From an uncultured Helcococcus sp. (GTDB lineage Bacteria; Bacillota; Clostridia; Tissierellales; Peptoniphilaceae), in the NCBI RefSeq assembly GCF_946998255.1, contig NZ_CAMPYN010000020.1:1-20546 (forward strand): a DNA stretch of 20,546 nt, in the 5' to 3' direction. Below, piece after piece: positions 15,991 through 20,546 of the stretch. The stretch's first letter is position 1, and each line of letters starts with the position of its first letter. Made by a program: the position numbers and the translations under genes. The notes beneath the pieces were generated by a model. It searched no databases. It was given only the letters and a program-made list of their open reading frames with translations, and was not told where the DNA came from.

Positions 15991-16674
15991 ATGAAAAGAT
16001 TAGATAAAATAGTATCTTTTGTAGGAGAAAATAAAATAGTTGCAGATATTGGATCTGACCATGGTATAACAGCCATAAAAATTTATGAAGAAAAAAATCC
16101 TAAAAAGGTTATTGCTACAGATATTTCTGCTCCTTCCTTACAAAAACTAAAAGATAAGCTGAAACATTCTGGATATGAAATAGAAACAATAGTGACAGAT
16201 GGATTGAAAAATCTGCCAATGGATATAGAAGAGGCTGTAATTTCTGGTATGGGAGCAAATCTGATAGTAAATATTTTAAGAGGCAACTTGGATTTATCAA
16301 GGTCTTTAGAAAAAATAATTACATCACCAAATAATTCCCTTGAATACTATAGAAGATGGTTGATGGATAATGGTTTTACAATAATAAATGATGAAAAAAT
16401 AGAAGACGAGGGCGTCTTGTATGATGTAGTTGTTATCAAATATACTGGAGAAAATACTAGCTATAATAGTGAATATGAGTATATGTATGGAAAAGATAAT
16501 TTAGCAAATAAAAACCCATACACTATAAAAGAAATTGAACAAGAGATAGCTAGGAATCATGGAATCCTGGAAAAGTTCTCTGGAATAGATTCAGCTAGGA
16601 TTACTGATAGAATAGAAGAGTTAAAAGTTAAAAACCAAAAGCTGGAGGAATTATTGTGCGAATTAAAGAATTAA
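15991..16674 (+). CDS. trmK: tRNA (adenine22-N1)-methyltransferase TrmK
   Basis: A 227-residue SAM-dependent enzyme that makes m1A22 in tRNA. The SAM-binding motif is VADIGSDHG (17-25); ATDISAPSL is the acidic strand-2 motif (about 42-50); VISGMGAN (83-90) and TSPNN (about 110-114) match the TrmK active-site region. The C-terminus is a Lys/Glu-rich coiled coil, as in the family. A GGATGAGGAG site precedes the ATG. It overlaps the next gene by 19 nt; B. subtilis has the same trmK-yqfO pair downstream of sigA. Confidence 0.93.
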   Translation: MKRLDKIVSFVGENKIVADIGSDHGITAIKIYEEKNPKKVIATDISAPSLQKLKDKLKHSGYEIETIVTDGLKNLPMDIEEAVISGMGANLIVNILRGNLDLSRSLEKIITSPNNSLEYYRRWLMDNGFTIINDEKIEDEGVLYDVVVIKYTGENTSYNSEYEYMYGKDNLANKNPYTIKEIEQEIARNHGILEKFSGIDSARITDRIEELKVKNQKLEELLCELKN

Positions 16675-17435
16675 TAAATAGATTTGAACAAGACTATCCA
16701 TTAGAAACAAGCGAGGATTGGGATAATTCAGGTGTTCAAGTTGGTGATGTGAATCAAGAGCTTAAAAATGTAATGGTGACCCTAGAAATTACAGCAGAAG
16801 CCCTAACAAAAGCGGTTGAAGAAGATGTTAACCTCATAATATGCCACCATCCGCTTATATTTCCAACTATATCAAATATAGACAAGGATAATTTCAAAGG
16901 ATCAAAGCTTATTAATGCTATTAAAAATAACATAGTTATATATGCTTCCCATTCTTCAACAGACATGGCTGGTTTTAATGAATATATCTTTAATAGGCTA
17001 GGTTTTCAATCTGAGGGAAAAATTTTATATACCAATGAATCAAAGACCTTGGCTTATGGAGATTTTGCAAACAAAGAGATTAGTTTAAGACCCTTGGTGG
17101 AACAAATAAAAGAAAACTTGGATTTGGATAATATTGTAGTATGGGGAGATAAAAACAAATTCAGTAAAATAGGACTAGTGACCGGATCAGGTATGAGTTT
17201 TATAGAAGATGTCAAAAAACTAGGAATTGATTTATTTATCACAGGAGACATTGGCCACCATGATGCTATGGATGCCATAGAGCAAGGTATTACTTTAATC
17301 GATATTTCCCATGAAGGGTCAGAAAAATTTTTCACATATTTTGTTGAAAGAATACTTGATGAAGAATTTGAAGACGGACAAATAAATGTAATTAAATACT
17401 ATAATGAAGATAAATATTTAAGAAAAATAATGTAA
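16656..17435 (+). CDS. Nif3-like dinuclear metal-centre protein
   Basis: A 259-residue NIF3/DUF34-family protein (YqfO/YbgI type). Probable metal ligands are His64 and His65 (ICHHPLIFP), Asp103 (HSSTDMAGFN), and His219 with Glu223 (DISHEGSEKFF). The start GTG follows a GGAGG site inside trmK. The protein lacks the extra middle domain present in the longer B. subtilis YqfO and is the short form. Biochemical function in bacteria is unsettled (GTP cyclohydrolase-1-type activity has been proposed). It is translated with trmK and ends before a strong terminator. Confidence 0.9.
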   Translation: MRIKELINRFEQDYPLETSEDWDNSGVQVGDVNQELKNVMVTLEITAEALTKAVEEDVNLIICHHPLIFPTISNIDKDNFKGSKLINAIKNNIVIYASHSSTDMAGFNEYIFNRLGFQSEGKILYTNESKTLAYGDFANKEISLRPLVEQIKENLDLDNIVVWGDKNKFSKIGLVTGSGMSFIEDVKKLGIDLFITGDIGHHDAMDAIEQGITLIDISHEGSEKFFTYFVERILDEEFEDGQINVIKYYNEDKYLRKIM

Positions 17436-17463
17436 AAATGTTATTATATAAGAGTAAGGGTGA

Positions 17464-17507
17464 GAGTTTACAAAAGTGAAGACTTTTGTGAGCTCTTTTT
17501 GTTTTTT
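17464..17507 (+). terminator. Intrinsic terminator after the nif3-like gene
   Basis: A 13-bp stem (17464-17476 with 17483-17495, including two G-U pairs) with a 6-nt loop is followed by T5-G-T6. It separates the trmK operon from the repeat island. Confidence 0.88.
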
Positions 17508-17559
17508 AAAATGATTATTTTGATAAAAAAAGAGTGAAGAGAATTTTAGAATTTAGTTG

Positions 17560-17960
17560 AATAAGTTTTGAAATCAAAAATTGATAATAACACTTATGGA
17601 AATGGAAAAAGTGTAAGTATAAAATTCGAAAAGTGGATTTAAAACTTATTCAACCAAGAGCAAATAAGTTTTAAAATCGAAAATTGAAAATAGCACTTAC
17701 GAAAATGCGAAAAGTATAAGTATAAAATTCGAAAAGTGGATTTAAAACTTATTCAACCAAGAGTAAATAAGTTTTAAAATCGAAAATTGAGAATAAAACT
17801 TACGAAAATGGGAAAAGTGTAAGTATAAAAGTTAAAAAGTGGATTTAAAACTTATTCAACCAAGAGCAAATAAGTTTTAAAATCGAAAATTGAAAATAGC
17901 ACTTACAAAAATGTAAAAAGTGTAAGTGTAAAAGTTAAAAAGTTAATTTAAAACTTATTT
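17560..17960. repeat. Tandem array of 103-bp palindrome-bearing repeats (~3.9 copies)
   Basis: Four direct copies start at 17560, 17663, 17766 and 17869, each exactly 103 bp apart; the last is cut at about 92 bp. Each unit begins AATAAGTTTT(A/G)AAATC and has GGATTTAAAACTTATT at its right side, so the ends are inverted repeats. An inner ACTTA(C)...(G)TAAGT pair adds a smaller hairpin, and CAACCAAGAG is the linker to the next unit. At each of the three junctions TTTAAAACTTATT, a 12-nt loop and AATAAGTTTTAAA form a perfect 13-bp hairpin (17638-17675, 17741-17778, 17844-17881). Copies are closely similar, with the first the most diverged over its left half. The array fills most of the 556-nt gap between the nif3-like gene and the next gene; I see no ORF in it. 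Function is unknown. Confidence 0.93.
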
Positions 17961-17991
17961 ATATAAATTTGAAAGATATTAAGGAGATAAA

Positions 17992-18801
17992 ATGAAATTA
18001 ATAGAAGAAAACTTAATGGAAATAAAAAATAATTTAGAAGAAAATATCAAAACAATTGAATCTAAACTAGATAAAAATAACAAGGATAAGATATGGGTAT
18101 CCAAGATAAATGGAAAAAGTCGATTTTATCTTTTATCTAATGGCGAGAAAAGATATTTATCTGATAATGAAGAAGATAAAAAGAAGTTTCTTATTCAACA
18201 AGAATATTATAGAAAGTTAAATCTACATAGTAAAGTTCTATTAAAGAAAGTAAATTCTATATTAAAGTATTGTGATAAAAATAAAATATTTATTTTTCAA
18301 GAAAATTTTCATCCGGTGAAAGTAGAATATATTGAACCAATAAATAAAAGTTGGAGAGACTTAGTTGAAGAATGGTACAAAACACCATACATTCCTAATG
18401 CTTATAAAACTGAAAATTTAATTATTCCTACAAAATCGGGTGTTCAGGTTAGAAGTCGTATTGAAAAAATAATAGCAGATTATTTATACGACAATAATGT
18501 TAAGTTTAAGTATGAATGCTCCGTATTTATAAAAAAGACTAAACAGACTTTTTATCCAGATTTTATGGTGTTAAATCCAAAGACTGGAAAAATCTTATTA
18601 ATAGAATATTTTGGATTGATGGATAATGAAGAGTATAGAAATGATGCCTATAAAAAAATAAAAACTTATGAGGATGAAGGATACTTGCATGGCATAGATT
18701 TTATTTATTTTTTCGAGTCGAATGCACATCCCTTAAATCTAAAAAATATTTTTGCCTACCTTGATTTATATATAATTAATCCTCAGAGAAAATTATTATA
18801 A
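17992..18801 (+). CDS. Unknown protein with a PD-(D/E)XK-like nuclease core
   Basis: A 269-residue protein that I cannot assign to a named family. The N-terminus (1-35) is a charged coiled coil; residues 33-75 (IWVSKINGKSRFYLL, then KRYLSD) resemble a small beta unit, and a helical part with a Trp/Tyr-rich stretch (WRDLVEEWYKTPYIPNAY, 121-138) follows. The C-terminal half fits a PD-(D/E)XK fold: Glu158 in RSRIEKIIADYL, Asp190 in FYPDFMVL, Glu205 in ILLIEYFGLMD, then NDAYKKIKTYEDEG and a final strand DFIYFFES. The usual Lys after the second acidic residue is Tyr206, so catalysis is uncertain. Proteins with an (I/W)E-x-FGLMD segment occur in many Firmicutes without known role. The start is ATG 5 nt after AAGGAG. 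The gene is very AT-rich and lies 31 bp after the repeat array, between housekeeping genes, which suggests an accessory insertion. Confidence 0.7.
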   Translation: MKLIEENLMEIKNNLEENIKTIESKLDKNNKDKIWVSKINGKSRFYLLSNGEKRYLSDNEEDKKKFLIQQEYYRKLNLHSKVLLKKVNSILKYCDKNKIFIFQENFHPVKVEYIEPINKSWRDLVEEWYKTPYIPNAYKTENLIIPTKSGVQVRSRIEKIIADYLYDNNVKFKYECSVFIKKTKQTFYPDFMVLNPKTGKILLIEYFGLMDNEEYRNDAYKKIKTYEDEGYLHGIDFIYFFESNAHPLNLKNIFAYLDLYIINPQRKLL

Positions 18802-18835
18802 TTTCTATTTGTAACTAAGTAAATTTCTATATCAA

Positions 18836-18864
18836 TTGAAAAGAATCCCATTTTAAGGTAAAAT
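18836..18864 (+). promoter_or_regulatory. Promoter of rnpB
   Basis: TTGAAA (18836-18841) and TAAAAT (18859-18864) are separated by exactly 17 nt, and the RNase P RNA begins about 6-7 nt after the -10 box. This spacing fits a direct start of transcription at the mature 5' end. Confidence 0.75.
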
Positions 18865-18869
18865 ATATA

Positions 18870-19208
18870 GGCAAGTATGTCAGATAATCGCTAGATATAA
18901 ATATCTAGAGGAAAGTCCGTGCACCACACAGCAGAATGCCAGATAACATCTGGTGGAGGTGACTCCAAGGAGAGTGCAACAGAGAGATACCGCCTGGTTT
19001 CCAGGTAAGGGTGGAAAGGCGAGGTAAGAGCTCACCAGCATATAGGTAACTATGTGGCTATGTAAACCCCATTCGGTGCAAGATCAAGATAGGATAAAAG
19101 TCCTGCAGCTGGCAGGGCCCGGTAGGTAGATTGCTTGAGTCTATAGGCGACTGTAGACCTAGATAGATGATTATCTAATACAGAACACGGCTTATAGACA
19201 TGCTTGCT
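18870..19208 (+). ncRNA. rnpB: RNase P RNA (type A-like)
   Basis: The catalytic RNA of RNase P, which removes 5' leaders from tRNA precursors. The diagnostic 5' core GAGGAAAGTCCG is at about 18908 and the 3' core ACAGAACACGGCTTATAG at about 19180. Between them are AGTGCAACAGAGAG, GGTAAGGGTGGAAAGGCGAG and GGTAAGAGCTCACC. Helix P1 pairs GCAAGTATGTC (18871-18881) with GACATGCTTGC (19197-19207), which fixes the ends to within a few bases. The layout follows the ancestral type A, as in Clostridia, not the Bacillus type B. A minus-strand open frame over it (19050-19271) is an artefact. No terminator follows, so dut, 31 nt on, may be read from the same promoter. Confidence 0.95.
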
Positions 19209-19229
19209 ATAACTTAATCCAAAACGATT

Positions 19230-19234
19230 AGGAG
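19230..19234 (+). promoter_or_regulatory. Ribosome-binding site that decides the dut start
   Basis: AGGAG ends 5 nt before the ATG at 19240. An in-frame GTG at 19234 overlaps this site and so is unlikely to be the start. Confidence 0.7.
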
Positions 19235-19239
19235 TGAGT

Positions 19240-19665
19240 ATGAAATTAAAAATGATGACAGAAAAATTCAAACCTGCCTATGCTACAGAAGGTTCAGCGG
19301 GTTTTGATTTATATTGTAACAATAAAGAACCAATAGTAGTAGGACCTAATGAAGTGGCCAAGGTTCCAACTGGGATAAGAGTTTCCATTCCAAAGGGATA
19401 TTTTGGTGCTGTTTATCCAAGGTCTTCCACAGGTATTAAACATAGGATCACTTTAGCTAATACAGTGGGAATCATTGACTCAGACTACAGGGGTGATATA
19501 CAGATATTTTTTGTAAATAATTCTGATGAACCTTATACTATAGAACATGGTGAAAGACTTGCTCAAATGGTTATCCAACCTTATGTAAAGGTGGATATAG
19601 AATTAGTTGACAGTCTGGATGAGACTGAAAGAGGAGAGGGTGGTATAGGTTCCACAGGAAAATAA
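19240..19665 (+). CDS. dut: dUTP diphosphatase
   Basis: A 141-residue trimeric dUTPase that hydrolyses dUTP to dUMP and pyrophosphate, keeping uracil out of DNA and supplying dTMP synthesis. All five family motifs are seen: I AGFDL (20-24), II PRSS (60-63), III GIIDSDYRGDI (77-87, catalytic Asp80), IV GERLAQM (104-110) and V RGEGGIGSTG (131-140). The length is typical. The ATG at 19240 is chosen over the GTG two codons upstream because of the ribosome site. It is followed by a terminator and then a DNA-glycosylase gene, a sensible pairing for nucleotide-pool and DNA-damage hygiene, though the terminator suggests partly separate expression. Confidence 0.96.
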   Translation: MKLKMMTEKFKPAYATEGSAGFDLYCNNKEPIVVGPNEVAKVPTGIRVSIPKGYFGAVYPRSSTGIKHRITLANTVGIIDSDYRGDIQIFFVNNSDEPYTIEHGERLAQMVIQPYVKVDIELVDSLDETERGEGGIGSTGK

Positions 19666-19669
19666 AGCC

Positions 19670-19700
19670 AAGGATTAAATATATATTTAATCCTTTTTTT
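19670..19700 (+). terminator. Intrinsic terminator after dut
   Basis: A perfect 11-bp stem (19670-19680 with 19685-19695; the sequence continues as a palindrome through the 4-nt loop) is followed by a T run to 19700. It is only 13 nt before the next start codon, so some read-through to the glycosylase gene is likely needed, as I see no promoter between them. The palindrome could also act on the minus strand. Confidence 0.8.
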
Positions 19701-19713
19701 ATAAGGGGAGAAT

Positions 19714-20546
19714 ATGTATACAATAGAAACGATTGATGATGGAATTAAAGTTTCTGGTTTAAAGGATTTTAATATCGAACACATTTTTGAATGCGGCCAA
19801 GCCTTTAATTGGGAAAAGACTGAAGATGATACTTATATTATAGTTGCTTACAACAAGGTTATAGAACTTGAAGAAAAAGATGATGACTTATATATTTACA
19901 ATAGTAATGAAGAAGATTTTGTGAATATCTGGCACAAGTACTTTGATTTAGACAGGGATTATTCTGAAATTAAAAAAGAATTAGCCAAAACCAAGGCATA
20001 TAGTCTAAATGAAAGTCTTCAAGAAGCCATGGACTTTGGTTATGGAATAAGAATTTTACAACAAGACCAATTTGAAATGATAGTATCATTCATAATATCA
20101 GCTAATAACCAAATACCAAGGATAAAGAAATCTATAAAAATCTTATCTGAAACATATGGAGACTTTATTCAGACTTATAAGGGGAATGATTACTATGCCT
20201 TCCCAAGGGCAGAAGTTTTAGCTAAAGCAGATCCTACAGAAATAAAAGAAGTAGCTAGAGTAGGATTTAGAAATCAAAGGATTGTAGATGCTGGACAAGC
20301 ATTTTTAACTAGACCAGAAGATTTCTCTCAAGATTTATCAGATGAAAAGTTGGGTGAAAACTTGATTGAACTCAATGGAGTTGGGCCTAAGGTTAGGGAT
20401 TGTATATTATTGTTTGGCTACAATAGACCAAATACCTTCCCAGTAGATGTATGGGTAAAAAGATTGATGGAGACCTTATATATAGGATATGAAATTCCTA
20501 ATAAAAAGATTTTAGAAAAAGGAACTGAATTATTTGGTGACCTAAG
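19714..20546 (+). CDS. ogg: 8-oxoguanine DNA glycosylase, OGG1 type, 3'-truncated by window edge
   Basis: The frame runs open from the ATG at 19714 (GGGGAG site 3 nt upstream) to the window end, about 277 codons, probably most of the gene. OGG1-type enzymes excise 8-oxoguanine from DNA and cut the strand by beta-lyase chemistry. The N-terminal domain has FECGQAFNW (25-33), the usual OGG start motif. The helix-hairpin-helix GPD region has ELNGVGPKVRDCILL with the catalytic-type Lys226, and FPVDVWVKRLM with Asp245; the 19-residue spacing equals that of Lys249 and Asp268 in human OGG1. FIISANNQIPRIKK is the conserved helix before the HhH domain. Bifunctional glycosylase/lyase activity is inferred from these residues. 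Confidence 0.93.
   Translation, partial: MYTIETIDDGIKVSGLKDFNIEHIFECGQAFNWEKTEDDTYIIVAYNKVIELEEKDDDLYIYNSNEEDFVNIWHKYFDLDRDYSEIKKELAKTKAYSLNESLQEAMDFGYGIRILQQDQFEMIVSFIISANNQIPRIKKSIKILSETYGDFIQTYKGNDYYAFPRAEVLAKADPTEIKEVARVGFRNQRIVDAGQAFLTRPEDFSQDLSDEKLGENLIELNGVGPKVRDCILLFGYNRPNTFPVDVWVKRLMETLYIGYEIPNKKILEKGTELFGDL

Noticed and set aside
17520..17552. Promoter ahead of the repeat array
   Set aside because: TTGATA (17520-17525) and TAGAAT (17547-17552) are 21 nt apart, too far for a standard promoter.
17560..17960. Repeat array as a CRISPR
   Set aside because: The copies are contiguous 103-bp units that are similar throughout; there are no short identical repeats separated by unique spacers and no cas genes.
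17560..17960. Repeat array as a replication origin with iterons
   Set aside because: The units are too long for iterons, no DnaA-box cluster or replication initiator gene is present, and the neighbourhood is chromosomal housekeeping DNA.
17992..18801. Insertion sequence or integrase at the accessory island
   Set aside because: No transposase or recombinase motifs, no flanking terminal inverted repeats around the gene, and no tRNA attachment site were seen.
19050..19271. Minus-strand open reading frame of 73 codons
   Set aside because: It lies over the RNase P RNA gene and the start of dut; the RNA core motifs explain the sequence and there is no ribosome site.

Overview
The window is an AT-rich chromosomal segment of a low-GC Gram-positive anaerobe. 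Gene order and protein style point to the Peptoniphilaceae/Tissierellia, with Anaerococcus or a close relative most likely; this placement is inference, since there is no 16S or marker search. Most of the window is core housekeeping DNA that follows the Bacillus subtilis yqeZ-floA-yqfB / phoH-ybeY-dgkA-era-recO-glyQ-glyS-yqfL-dnaG-sigA-trmK-yqfO region, with rearrangements and losses (no pgpH, cdd or ccpN here).

Layout. (1) 1-1479, plus strand: the 3' part of a zinc-binding histidine-triad surface protein, ending in a strong terminator shared with the convergent unit. (2) 1490-3567, minus strand: a three-gene membrane-organisation operon (short NfeD, flotillin FloA, small charged partner), read from its own promoter. 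(3) 3599-4275, minus strand: a single lipoprotein gene with its own terminator. (4) 4347-15902, plus strand: one long, tightly packed transcription unit, phoH-ybeY-dgkA/PAP2-era-recO-glyQ-glyS-ppsR-dnaG-rpoD. It joins ribosome and rRNA maturation (PhoH, YbeY, Era), lipid-carrier recycling, recombination, glycyl-tRNA charging, PPDK regulation, primase and the primary sigma factor. (5) 15916-17508: trmK and a Nif3-family gene, with promoter and terminator. (6) 17509-18801: an accessory-looking island with a tandem array of 103-bp palindrome-bearing repeats (about 3.9 copies), followed directly by a gene of unknown function with a PD-(D/E)XK-like core. (7) 18836-20546: the RNase P RNA gene with a near-consensus promoter, then dUTPase, a terminator, and the 5' part of an OGG-type 8-oxoguanine DNA glycosylase.

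The points most worth a second look are the repeat array with its adjacent nuclease-like gene, the roughly 290-residue insertion in the primary sigma factor between regions 1.2 and 2.1, a probable AUU start codon for phoH, and the undecaprenol kinase fused to a PAP2-type phosphatase domain.
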